Part shown: piece by piece, positions 1 to 6,967 of the stretch
Layout of the letters: each line of letters begins with the position of its first letter
How positions within the stretch are numbered: position 1 is the first letter of the stretch
Assembly (NCBI GenBank): GCA_026387215.1
Contig: JAPLMC010000103.1
Span: 5,196 to 22,901, forward strand
From: Candidatus Omnitrophota bacterium
GTDB taxonomy: Bacteria > Omnitrophota > Gorgyraeia > Gorgyraeales > Gorgyraeaceae
Length of the DNA stretch: 17,706 nt
Reading direction: 5' to 3'
Translations under genes and position numbers: made by a program
Notes under the pieces: generated by a model
The model's input: the letters and a program-made list of their open reading frames with translations, nothing else
The model's database searches: none
Told to the model about the DNA's origin: nothing

Positions 1-1320
1 ATTAGGCACCCATTTTATGCTTTTTATCTCGTTAAGCGTTTTCTGCCTCAGGCCATTTCTATCCACTCCCATAAACCATTGTTTTGTGGCGCGGAATAAA
101 AGCGGGGAATAACAGCGCCAGCAATACGGATAAGAGTGTTCTGTTTTTTCGGATATTAAAAGCGCTTTTGCGTCTAAAAGAATTTTAAGGACATTGTCAT
201 TGGCTTCCAGTATGGGCTTACCCACAATTTCGTCAGGAACTTCAAAAGAATCTATTTTCTTAAACCTGCCTTTTTCATCAACAGGCATAATCACAGGCAA
301 ATTATATTTAAGACCAACCTCATAGTCCTCCTGACCATGGCCTGGCGCGATATGAACGCAGCCTGTGCCATCTTCGCTTGAAACATAATCCGCCAAGACA
401 ACCTTTGAAACGCGGTTTAAAAACGGGTGGTTGGCTGTCATACCTTCTAAATCTTTGCCTTTTACTGTTTTTACAACACTTCCGGCTACGTCAAGTTTTT
501 TAAGAACTGCTTCAAAGAGAGCTTCGGCCAACACCAACGTGCCATGGCTATCAGTTTTGACAAATACATATTTTAAGTCAGAATGAACAGCTATTGCAAC
601 ATTTGACACAAGCGCCCAAGGCGTAGTCGTCCAGACAAGAAAAGCCACAGGCTCTTTACTTTCTGCTTTCTGCTCTATGTTGAATTTCACGTATATTGAA
701 GGCGAAACATGATCCTCATATTCAACCTCAGCCTCCGCTAGGGCGGTTTCGCACTTTGCGCACCAGTTTATGGGCTTAAGGCCTCTATAAATAAAGCCGT
801 CTTTCGCAAGCTTATTAAAGCTTGCCACCACTTCTTTTTCGTATTCCGGTTTCAACGTCAGATATGGATTATCCCAATCTCCAAAAATCCCAAGTCTTTT
901 GAATTCAACTTTTTGAATCTCCACAAATTTCATTGCAAATTCATGCGCCAACTTTCTGAATTTTACCTGGTCTACGTCATGCTTTGTCTTTTTCATTTCC
1001 TTAAAAAGCTGATGCTCTATCGGCATGCCATGGCAATCCCATCCAGGCACATAAGGTGCGTCATATCCTTGCATTGTTTTAAATTTAATAACAATGTCTT
1101 TTAAGGTTTTATTCAAAGCGTGGCCTATATGAATATTTCCATTCGCGTAAGGTGGGCCGTCATGGAGTATATATTTCGGTTTGCCTTTTTGCTTCTGACG
1201 TATTTTTTGATAAAGATCCGAACATTCCCATTTTTCAAAAATGCGAGGCTCTCTATCGGGCAAATTAGCCTTCATTGGAAAATCAGTTTTAGGCAGATTT
1301 AAAGTATTTTTGTATTCCAT
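1..1320 (-). CDS. ileS: Isoleucyl-tRNA synthetase, N-terminal 440 residues (runs off the window)
   Basis: This class I aminoacyl-tRNA synthetase charges tRNA-Ile with isoleucine in the cytoplasm. The frame is open from an ATG at 1320 to base 1 with no stop, so the C-terminal part, including the KMSKS loop, lies outside. The N-terminus (TLNLPKTDFPM) matches bacterial IleRS. The adenylation signature PPYANGNIHIGH has its HIGH motif at about residues 64-67, followed by VPGWDCHGMPIE. The CP1 editing domain shows WTTTPWALVSN and GTGCVHIAPGHGQED, then HSYPYCWRC and RATKQWF. All are family landmarks in the right order, with no frameshift seen. The start lies one base after the mtnP stop, with a modest AGGGA about 12 bases upstream inside mtnP, so translation is probably coupled to mtnP. 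Identification is very secure. Confidence 0.97.
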   Translation of the reverse strand, partial: MEYKNTLNLPKTDFPMKANLPDREPRIFEKWECSDLYQKIRQKQKGKPKYILHDGPPYANGNIHIGHALNKTLKDIVIKFKTMQGYDAPYVPGWDCHGMPIEHQLFKEMKKTKHDVDQVKFRKLAHEFAMKFVEIQKVEFKRLGIFGDWDNPYLTLKPEYEKEVVASFNKLAKDGFIYRGLKPINWCAKCETALAEAEVEYEDHVSPSIYVKFNIEQKAESKEPVAFLVWTTTPWALVSNVAIAVHSDLKYVFVKTDSHGTLVLAEALFEAVLKKLDVAGSVVKTVKGKDLEGMTANHPFLNRVSKVVLADYVSSEDGTGCVHIAPGHGQEDYEVGLKYNLPVIMPVDEKGRFKKIDSFEVPDEIVGKPILEANDNVLKILLDAKALLISEKTEHSYPYCWRCYSPLLFRATKQWFMGVDRNGLRQKTLNEIKSIKWVPN

Positions 1321-1321
1321 A

Positions 1322-2173
1322 TTATAAATATTTCCCTATTATTATATCCAGCTTTTCTTTTGTGTGTTCAGGTATAAGGTTTTTATCAGTAACTATAGAG
1401 TGTTTCAACGCACTCTGGCAACTGCATTTTCTTTCTTTAGAAAGCTTTGACACCACCTCTTTTATTATTTTTTTTGCAACGTCTACATTTTTCAGTAAAT
1501 TTCCTGTTACCATTTCAATATTCACAGGTTCTTCATACCAGCAGTCATAATCAGTCACAAGCGCAATAGTGGCAAAACACATTTCTGCTTCTCTTGCAAG
1601 CCTGGCTTCAGGCATATTGGTCATACCTATGATATCCATACCCCAGCTTTTGTACAAATGCGATTCTGCTCTTGTGGAAAAAGCTGGGCCTTCCATGTTT
1701 AAATATGTGCCTTTATTATGCATTGTAACGCCAAGTTTTTCACCTGTATCATAAATTATTTTTCTTAAATCCGCGCACACAGGGTCTGCGAAACTTATAT
1801 GAACAACTATACCTTGCCCAAAAAAAGTAGTTTTGCGAGCCTGATTAGTTCTGTCTACGAACTGGTCGGGAAGAACAATATCCAGAGGTTTTAGTTCTTT
1901 TTTAAAACTTCCGACCGCTGAAATAGACATTAACTGTTCCACTCCAAGTTTTTTCATGGCGTATATGTTTGCTCTGTAATTAATCTCTGTAGGTAAAATT
2001 GTATGACCCCTTTTGTGCCTGGCAAGAAACGCCACTTCTACACCGCCAAGATTTCCTATAATAAAACTATCAGATGGCTCGCCAAAAGGCGTTTCCACCT
2101 TGATTTCCTTTATTTCTTTTAGTGCATCTATCTGATATAATCCGCTACCTCCAATAATCCCTACTTTCGGCAT
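1322..2173 (-). CDS. mtnP: S-methyl-5'-thioadenosine phosphorylase (MTAP, PNP family 2)
   Basis: MTAP phosphorolyses 5'-methylthioadenosine, a by-product of polyamine synthesis, to adenine and methylthioribose-1-phosphate in methionine and purine salvage. The protein is 283 aa, normal for the family. Visible landmarks are the phosphate loop IIGGSGLY (about 6-13), the Arg-His pair near 52-53, EGPAFSTRAES, MTNMPEA (about 184-190) and TDYDCW (about 207-212). The two Asp in the last motif are typical of 6-aminopurine specificity, favouring MTAP over guanosine/inosine phosphorylase. The start at 2173 is chosen because AAAGGAGAT ends a few bases upstream; an earlier in-frame ATG at 2197 lacks this support. 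A 120-base internal piece (1900-2019, residues about 52-91) recurs exactly inside proC; here it is in frame and belongs to the family, so this is the original copy. No other methionine-salvage gene is in the window. Confidence 0.95.
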   Translation of the reverse strand: MPKVGIIGGSGLYQIDALKEIKEIKVETPFGEPSDSFIIGNLGGVEVAFLARHKRGHTILPTEINYRANIYAMKKLGVEQLMSISAVGSFKKELKPLDIVLPDQFVDRTNQARKTTFFGQGIVVHISFADPVCADLRKIIYDTGEKLGVTMHNKGTYLNMEGPAFSTRAESHLYKSWGMDIIGMTNMPEARLAREAEMCFATIALVTDYDCWYEEPVNIEMVTGNLLKNVDVAKKIIKEVVSKLSKERKCSCQSALKHSIVTDKNLIPEHTKEKLDIIIGKYL

Positions 2174-2200
2174 ACTATCTCCTTTTTTCATCTTCAAGAA

Positions 2201-2232
2201 CTTGACAAAAGTGACATTGTCAGAGTGTCAAG
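2201..2232 (-). repeat. 32-bp palindromic repeat, copy A
   Basis: Matches the family pattern: CTTGACAAAA, three variable bases (GTG), ACATTGT, five variable bases (CAGAG), TGTCAAG. The 7-base ends are inverted repeats. It lies 28 bases upstream of the mtnP start. Copy B is 16 bases further from mtnP, and the two share the five-base variable block, suggesting a tandem duplication. Confidence 0.85.
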
Positions 2233-2241
2233 ATTATAACA
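2233..2241 (-). promoter_or_regulatory. Possible extended -10 promoter element for mtnP-ileS
   Basis: On the minus strand the sequence reads TGTTATAAT, an exact TGnTATAAT extended -10 match, placed in the 16-base spacer between repeat copies A and B. A start about 7 bases downstream would give a leader of roughly 50 bases before mtnP. No good -35 hexamer is found at 16-18 bases. This could allow mtnP and ileS to be transcribed apart from the dcw operon. It is a motif match only. Confidence 0.35.
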
Positions 2242-2248
2242 ACGTAAA

Positions 2249-2280
2249 CTTGACAAAACTTACATTGTCAGAGTGTCAAG
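2249..2280 (-). repeat. 32-bp palindromic repeat, copy B (overlaps proC stop)
   Basis: Same pattern, with variable blocks CTT and CAGAG. Read in the proC frame the repeat supplies the last residues (LTL) and the TGA stop at 2268-2270. The first variable block matches copy C and the second matches copy A. Confidence 0.85.
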
Positions 2281-2989
2281 GTTTGGGAGCGATGGGCTGC
2301 TTGTTTGACAGCTTTTCTTATGAGCGCTTCCAGTTTTTCCTGTTTAAATACTTTCAGGGCAGCTTCAGTAGTGCCACCTTTGGATGCAACTTTCTTTACC
2401 AGATCCTCCGTAGACAACTTGCTTGATTTAATAACTTCTGCAGCTCCAATAAATGTAGCTCTGGCTAATTTTAAAGCAATGGATTTTTCTAAGCCGCTTG
2501 CCTCAGCTGCTTTGGCCAATAAATACGTGAATAAAAAATAATATGCAGGGCCGCTGCCGCTCACAGCAGTGACAGTGTCCATCATTTTCTCTTTAACTTC
2601 TATTACCTCACCGAGATTTGAAAAAATCCTGAAAGTTATTTTTAAATCCCTTTTTGTAGCGAATCTGCCACAACTAATAGCGGAAATGCCTTTGCCTACC
2701 ATGGCAGGCATATTGGGCATTACCCTAATTACCCTTGCTCCAGGCAAAGCCTTTTCTATAGAGCATGTGGTTACGCCTGCGACTATAGAGATTATCAGTT
2801 TTTCTTTTACATAAAGTTTTATTTCTTTTAAAACTTCCGACCGCTGAAATAGACATTAACTGTTCCACTCCAAGTTTTTTCATGGCGTATATGTTTGCTC
2901 TGTAATTAATCTCTGTAGGTAAAATTGTATGACCCCTTTTGTGCCGCTATTGCCATTCCCATATTGCCTGCGCCGATTATACTTATCAT
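2268..2989 (-). pseudogene. proC: Pyrroline-5-carboxylate reductase, NAD(P)-binding half replaced
   Basis: ProC catalyses the last step of proline synthesis. A well-placed start (AAGAGG before ATG 2989, 10 bases after the ftsA stop) gives the Rossmann start [16 protein letters not shown]. The frame then enters a 120-base copy of mtnP sequence and stops at TAA. The proC frame resumes near 2834 with [13 protein letters not shown] and continues 188 residues through RVMPNMPA, the signature SGSGPAYYF and GGTTEAALKVF to a TGA at 2268-2270. About 60-70 residues of the usual roughly 270 are missing, mostly the rest of the nucleotide-binding domain. The C-terminal dimerisation and active-site half is intact and could be translated from a TTG at 2747, but alone should not be a working reductase. 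The last codons and the stop come from repeat copy B. It is a true pseudogene unless the 120-base insert is an assembly error. Confidence 0.85.
2826..2945 (-). repeat. Exact 120-bp copy of mtnP interior, inside proC
   Basis: Bases 2826-2945 are identical to 1900-2019 at every position, in the same orientation and 926 bases away, with mismatches immediately outside both ends. The copy is read in a different frame from mtnP and brings stop codons into proC. The proC end near 2834 reads GTTTTAAAA, also present at the mtnP boundary, and the other edge shares GGCA, so short homologies mark both junctions. Confidence 0.95.
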
Positions 2990-2999
2990 TTTATACCTC

Positions 3000-4142
3000 T
3001 TAAAAATATTCCGAGACGATAGATTTTATTTTTGCTATAAGTCTGCCAGCCAATCCCATTGGTTCAGACATAGGCCCATTACACCTTGCGGCAATTATTT
3101 TTTTAGCACTGTATTTTATCAGGCCAAGTGAACATGCAAATGTTATATCGCTGAGTTTACCTCCGGATTTAAGGTTGCCCATATCTACAGGCATCTTAAA
3201 TACCTTTTCTACGGTTTCAATAAAACCGTCCATCTTTGCAACTCCTCCTACCACTATTACATGCGGCAGGCTCTTTTTATTCTTAAGGAACGGCTCCAGT
3301 TTTTTATGAATATCTTCCAACACAGTTTCTACCTTAGGCAATAAAAGGTTTGTAATTTCGCTTTTTGCAACAAGTCCGTATTTTATTTTTAGTTCTTCCG
3401 CTTCGTCAAATAGGATTTTCAGATTGTCCTGCAAAACCTGAGTAATATCGTCTCCGCCGAACGGAAAAGTAAAAGAGTCCAATATCTTTCCTTCTATAAA
3501 AAGCGCCGCCTCTGTGGTTTCTTTTCCAGCGTCTATAAGAACAGCCCCGTTAACAAGCTCCTCTTCTTCAAAAACACTTAGCCCTGTGCCCGCACCTGAA
3601 ACTATCAGTTCGTCCGCTTCATAGCCTGCCAGGTTTATTGCCTTAGTAATATTCTGCAAAACAGTAACAAGGGATGTGATTATATTAAGCTCCACATCAA
3701 GCTTTGAGCCAAATAGGCCTAGCGGATCACTAATCTCCATTTTGTCGTCTATAAAAAACCGAACAGGCACCAGATGCACTGCTTCTCTATCCAAAGACAT
3801 GGCTATAATTTTGGCAGATTCTATACACCTTTTTACATCATCCTTTGTAATCTCGCTTGGCCTGTCAGATATATGCACAGAACCCCGGCTCTGAAATGTC
3901 CTTATATGCGCACCTGAAACATTGGCTATAACTTTTCGCACCCTGAATTTTGCCATTTCTTCCGCTTTCATAACGCTAGACTCTATTGCGTCTGAGAGTA
4001 GGCCAAGATTTGAAACCACGCTTTTTGAAAACCCCCTGGTGGGAACCTGACCAAATCCAAGTATATTCCCATCGGCATTTGCAATCAACGCCCGAACATT
4101 AGAAGCGCCTATATCTAAACCGCAAATAATTTCTGAACGCAT
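3000..4142 (-). CDS. ftsA: Cell division protein FtsA, actin-like membrane anchor
   Basis: FtsA is an actin-fold ATPase that tethers FtsZ filaments to the inner membrane and recruits later divisome proteins. The 380 aa are somewhat short for the family. The first phosphate loop is GLDIGASNV (about 8-16). The 1C domain follows, with VSGAHIRTF, EITKDDV, and ISDPLGLFGSKLDV leading into the TSLV segment. The second phosphate loop reads DAGKETTE (about 204-211), where a DIGGGTTD-like sequence is usual. The adenosine motif is VVGGVAKMDGF. The last 18 residues, rich in Lys, Ile and Leu, look like the amphipathic membrane-targeting helix. The ATG at 4142 is preferred because GAGGT precedes it; a TTG at 4172 in the same frame is less likely. 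ftsQ ends 43 bases upstream. proC follows after 10 bases, so ftsZ is absent from its usual place. Confidence 0.93.
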   Translation of the reverse strand: MRSEIICGLDIGASNVRALIANADGNILGFGQVPTRGFSKSVVSNLGLLSDAIESSVMKAEEMAKFRVRKVIANVSGAHIRTFQSRGSVHISDRPSEITKDDVKRCIESAKIIAMSLDREAVHLVPVRFFIDDKMEISDPLGLFGSKLDVELNIITSLVTVLQNITKAINLAGYEADELIVSGAGTGLSVFEEEELVNGAVLIDAGKETTEAALFIEGKILDSFTFPFGGDDITQVLQDNLKILFDEAEELKIKYGLVAKSEITNLLLPKVETVLEDIHKKLEPFLKNKKSLPHVIVVGGVAKMDGFIETVEKVFKMPVDMGNLKSGGKLSDITFACSLGLIKYSAKKIIAARCNGPMSEPMGLAGRLIAKIKSIVSEYF

Positions 4143-4185
4143 AATAGTTACCTCGCTTTTATCCGGATCCAAAATCGGAATAAGT

Positions 4186-5010
4186 CTATCGTGGCCCTAC
4201 TATCGGATCCTCAAAACGTAAATCAATATATTTTACTCTTTCTATGTCCTGCCCTAACTGTTCCATTATCGTAGCTAGGACATCCAATCTTTTAATAAAT
4301 TCGCTATCGCCTATTTTTATCTCAACTTTTTCAGCGTCCTTAGCTGAAAGAAAAAAAGATATATTGCGCATATCAGCGATATCTACTGTTTTTATACGAT
4401 ACTTTGAAAGCTTCTTATTTACAGACAGCGCGTCTATAAGGAATAAGGCCTTTTTAATTCTTTCTTTCTGGACCGCGCTGCTCCTAGAACCAGCTACCCT
4501 GATGCCTGAAATAAGAGGGATGTCCCCTTCTACAGGATTATTTGTATAAGGTAGAAAAACACCGTCTTTATCTATAGAATACGGCCTGTCGCCGTAAACT
4601 TGAGCTACAGCCAACCTTTGCCTTGCCTGAATAATCAATCTATCCGGTAACATGCGCCTCACAACAATGTCTCTTAATTCAGGATGATCAGCTTCTATTC
4701 TTTCTTTAAGATTATTCAGATCTACCAGGAATATATTGGCTCCTAAAACATGCTTGTCCTCAACCCCATCTAAAGATTCTTTTCGCAATACATTTTTTTC
4801 GTCATAAAATCTAACGTCCAAGCCTTTTACATTAAACAGATCCGAATCCACAAACATGTATTGAAAAGCCACAATGCCTACGCCTATGCCTGCCACAAGA
4901 ATCGTCCATAAAACAATTTTAAAAATACCTTTAAAATTACGCTTCGCCCCTGGTTTATCTTCCTTCTTTTTTTTATGCGGTCGAATTTTTTGTTTTTTTA
5001 TTTTTACCAC
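4186..5010 (-). CDS. ftsQ: Cell division protein FtsQ/DivIB
   Basis: FtsQ is a single-pass inner-membrane protein that links early and late divisome proteins through its periplasmic part. The sequence has a Lys/Arg-rich cytoplasmic tail (about 1-28), one membrane segment (about 29-52, starting IFKIVLWTILVAGIGVG), and a POTRA-like region beginning LFNVKGLDVRF. The DivIB core follows, with RRMLPDRLIIQARQRLAVAQ and DKDGVFLP. The end, YIDLRFEDPIVGPR, is typical for the family. Length (274 aa) is normal. Two GTG codons are possible starts, at 5019 and 5010. The second is preferred because AGGGTGG lies a few bases before it and overlaps the first. A hairpin fills most of the 50 bases between the ddl stop and this start. 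Family assignment is supported by the C-terminal motif and by position between ddl and ftsA. Confidence 0.92.
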   Translation of the reverse strand: MVKIKKQKIRPHKKKKEDKPGAKRNFKGIFKIVLWTILVAGIGVGIVAFQYMFVDSDLFNVKGLDVRFYDEKNVLRKESLDGVEDKHVLGANIFLVDLNNLKERIEADHPELRDIVVRRMLPDRLIIQARQRLAVAQVYGDRPYSIDKDGVFLPYTNNPVEGDIPLISGIRVAGSRSSAVQKERIKKALFLIDALSVNKKLSKYRIKTVDIADMRNISFFLSAKDAEKVEIKIGDSEFIKRLDVLATIMEQLGQDIERVKYIDLRFEDPIVGPR

Positions 5011-5022
5011 TATAACCACCCT

Positions 5023-5055
5023 AACCGCGTCCCATTTGTATATCAGGATGCGGTT
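5023..5055 (-). other. Hairpin just upstream of ftsQ
   Basis: On the transcript strand AACCGC pairs with GCGGTT, followed after one A/C mismatch by UCC with GGA, around a loop of about 13 bases. The ftsQ Shine-Dalgarno AGGG lies directly against the 3' arm, so the stem could affect ribosome access. No U-tract follows it, so it does not look like a terminator. Function is inference. Confidence 0.4.
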
Positions 5056-5060
5056 TTTTA

Positions 5061-6005
5061 CTACAATGCTGATTCTAAAATTTTAATACAAAGGTCTTCA
5101 AAACAAATATCTATAGCTTTAGCAGCTTTCGGAAGAAGGCTTGTTTCTGTAAGGCCTGGGATAGTATTTACCTCCAGCACTACAGGGCCTATCTTTTCAT
5201 TTAATATAATATCCACGCGTGAAAACGACCTTGCCGAAAGCGCTTTATGAGCATTCAAGCCTATGTCCTGACATTTTTTGTAAATAGATTTTTTTATCTT
5301 AGCAGGCACAATATATTCGGTAAAGCCTTGTTCATATTTTGCGGTGAAGTCAAAAAATTTTCTTTTGGGCACAATTTCAATAATAGGCAAGGCTCTGTCT
5401 TCTATTACTCCCACTGTAATTTCTCTACCAGAAATATATTCTTCTATTATTAATTTGTCGTCATATTTAAACGCATCGCAAATTGCATCTTTTAAATCCT
5501 GTTCATTACACGCTATATTCAGACCTATACTGGAACCACCGTTAGAAGGCTTGACAACAAGGCTGGGCCCGAGATTTTTAAAATACGCCTTCATATCGAT
5601 CACTTTATCAAAACTGCTTTTAGTCAGGATCTCATGCCTAGCAATTGGTATAAAGTTTAATCTAAATATCTCTTTCGCAGAAATCTTATTCATTGCGACT
5701 CTAGATGAGGCGGACAAGCTTCCTGTATGAGGAATGTTCATTTTCTCAAGAAGCTCCTGCACAGTGCCGTCTTCTCCGAATTCGCCGTGAAGTGCCACAA
5801 ACGCCACATCTATTTTCATCCGGCAGATTAAATCAGTTACTGATTTTTTATAACCGTTTGTATTAGGTCCTGCCATAAGCTCTACAGGCACATAATTTAT
5901 ATGTCTCGCCTCAAGCGCCTTGCAGACTGCCTTGCCTGATTTTATAGAGATCTCTCTTTCTGAAGAAGGCCCACCCATTAATACTCCAACACGCCTTGTT
6001 TTCAT
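5061..6005 (-). CDS. ddl: D-alanine--D-alanine ligase
   Basis: Ddl is a cytoplasmic ATP-grasp enzyme joining two D-Ala for the MurF reaction. The 314 aa match the family in length and domain order. The N-terminal domain begins VGVLMGGPSSEREIS (the Glu near residue 16 is the conserved substrate-contacting position). HGEFGEDGTVQ is at about 73-83. The ATP-grasp core has VVKPSNGGSSIG (about 150-161), EEYISGREITVGV, FFDFTAKYEQG and YIVPA. The Mg-binding end is VLEVNTIPGLTETSLLPKAA. The ATG at 6005 is chosen because AAGGAT precedes it at normal spacing. A TTG at 6035 in the same frame would start inside the strong murB-ddl palindrome and is unlikely. Position between murB and ftsQ is the usual one in dcw clusters. 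Confidence 0.96.
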   Translation of the reverse strand: MKTRRVGVLMGGPSSEREISIKSGKAVCKALEARHINYVPVELMAGPNTNGYKKSVTDLICRMKIDVAFVALHGEFGEDGTVQELLEKMNIPHTGSLSASSRVAMNKISAKEIFRLNFIPIARHEILTKSSFDKVIDMKAYFKNLGPSLVVKPSNGGSSIGLNIACNEQDLKDAICDAFKYDDKLIIEEYISGREITVGVIEDRALPIIEIVPKRKFFDFTAKYEQGFTEYIVPAKIKKSIYKKCQDIGLNAHKALSARSFSRVDIILNEKIGPVVLEVNTIPGLTETSLLPKAAKAIDICFEDLCIKILESAL

Positions 6006-6025
6006 ATTATCCTTATTCCAACTAC

Positions 6026-6066
6026 ACCTCCTCAACCTACGCGGTTACCGCGTAGGTTGAGGAGGT
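6026..6066. repeat. Perfect 41-nt palindrome between murB and ddl
   Basis: Two 20-base arms are exact reverse complements around a single central T (6046). The left arm starts ACCTCCTCAACC and ends ACGCGGT. It starts four bases after the murB stop. On the transcript the 5' arm holds CCUCC and the 3' arm AGGAGG, so an anti-Shine-Dalgarno sequence would pair with a Shine-Dalgarno sequence. The real ddl ribosome site (AAGGA) lies about 20 bases further on. No U-run follows on the transcribed strand, so a standard intrinsic terminator is unlikely. It could be a REP-like element, an mRNA processing or stabilising hairpin, or an attenuator. Confidence 0.85.
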
Positions 6067-6070
6067 TTCT

Positions 6071-6949
6071 TTATATTACTTTTAATTCTAGTTCTAAATC
6101 TATGCCGAATTTTTGCTTGACGCTTGTTCTGGCCAAATCTATAAGGCTAAGAACATCTTTTGCTGTTGCTTTGCCTAGATTCACTATAATGTTCGCGTGA
6201 ACCTTGGAAATCTCTGCATCGCCTATTCTATTGCCCTTTAAGCCGCAAGACTCTATCAGCATGCCAGCTGATTTATCAAGGCTAGGATTTTTAAATATAC
6301 TGCCTGCGTTTGGAAAACCTATCTTAGTAATCCAATCGCGTTTTTTATTAAACGCTTTTATTCTATCTCTAGCATCCTCTTTTTTGCATTTCTCTAGTTT
6401 TAGTCTAGCTCCTAAAATAATTTTTCCGTCCAGACCTGAAGATCGGTACTTAAAATTTATGTCTTTCCCTCTCAAATTTTTTATCTTTCTATCTTTTAAA
6501 TCTAAAATTTCTACGTCCAAAATAATGTCTTTGATTTCAATAAATACGTTAGGGTCTTCCAAGCTCCGAACACCTGCGTTCATAAAAATCGCGCCGCCCG
6601 CATTGCCAGGTATCCCAACTAAAAACTCGCAGCCTCCCAAGAGTTTATCAGAAGAGTATTGTACTAATTTTGCCAGGCTACCCCCAGCGCCTAATCGTAT
6701 TATCTCTCCGCTTTCTTCTTTTATTCTTTCAAAAGAGCCAGCTAAATGTATTATTACAGATTCAACCCCTTCGTCTTTAGCCAGAAAATTTGTGCCTTTC
6801 CCTGCTACGAAAATTTTTTTATTCTTACTAAGCGCTAAAGAAACTGCTTCTAGAATTTCTTCCTGGTTCTCAGCTTCTACCCAGCAATAAGCAGGTCCTC
6901 CAATACAAAAACTTGTATGCCGAGATAGTAACTCATTGTACCTTATCAT
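6071..6949 (-). CDS. murB: UDP-N-acetylenolpyruvoylglucosamine reductase
   Basis: MurB uses NADPH and FAD to reduce enolpyruvyl-UDP-GlcNAc to UDP-MurNAc, the first committed muramic acid step. Visible are the N-terminal NTSF-like block RHTSFCIGGPA and the FAD-binding domain with VAGKGTNFL, LGAGGSLAKL and GIPGNAGGAIFMNAG (about 112-126). KYRSSG follows, carrying the conserved Tyr-Arg. The C-terminal domain has PNAGSIFKNP with the proton-donor Ser, LIESCGLKGNRIG, VHANIIVN, and a Glu-containing end (FGIDLELELKVI). At 292 aa the length is normal. Starts at ATG 6949 or GTG 6955 are both possible and neither has a good Shine-Dalgarno; 6949 is chosen as the stronger codon. The gap to the murC stop is under 20 bases, so coupled translation is likely. 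Confidence 0.95.
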   Translation of the reverse strand: MIRYNELLSRHTSFCIGGPAYCWVEAENQEEILEAVSLALSKNKKIFVAGKGTNFLAKDEGVESVIIHLAGSFERIKEESGEIIRLGAGGSLAKLVQYSSDKLLGGCEFLVGIPGNAGGAIFMNAGVRSLEDPNVFIEIKDIILDVEILDLKDRKIKNLRGKDINFKYRSSGLDGKIILGARLKLEKCKKEDARDRIKAFNKKRDWITKIGFPNAGSIFKNPSLDKSAGMLIESCGLKGNRIGDAEISKVHANIIVNLGKATAKDVLSLIDLARTSVKQKFGIDLELELKVI

Positions 6950-6967
6950 ATACACCGCTGCAGTTTA

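Noticed and set aside
2201..2280. Two 32-bp repeats with a 16-bp spacer as a mini CRISPR array
   Set aside because: Only two units occur here, the spacer is too short, the other copies are single and kilobases apart, and there are no cas genes.
2820..2950. The 120-bp duplicate as part of a mobile element
   Set aside because: No terminal inverted repeats, target duplication or transposase are seen, and the sequence is plain mtnP coding DNA.
6003..6035. ddl start at TTG 6035
   Set aside because: It would start inside the palindrome; ATG 6005 has AAGGA at normal spacing and begins at the conserved N-terminus.
6026..6066. Palindrome as an intrinsic terminator
   Set aside because: On the transcribed minus strand it is followed by TGTAGTTGG, not a T-run, and the operon continues into ddl. 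The T-rich side faces the strand with no gene.
6204..6890. 228-codon plus-strand open frame
   Set aside because: It is antisense to murB, shows no family motif, and has no supporting ribosome site. It is a by-product of the murB codon pattern.
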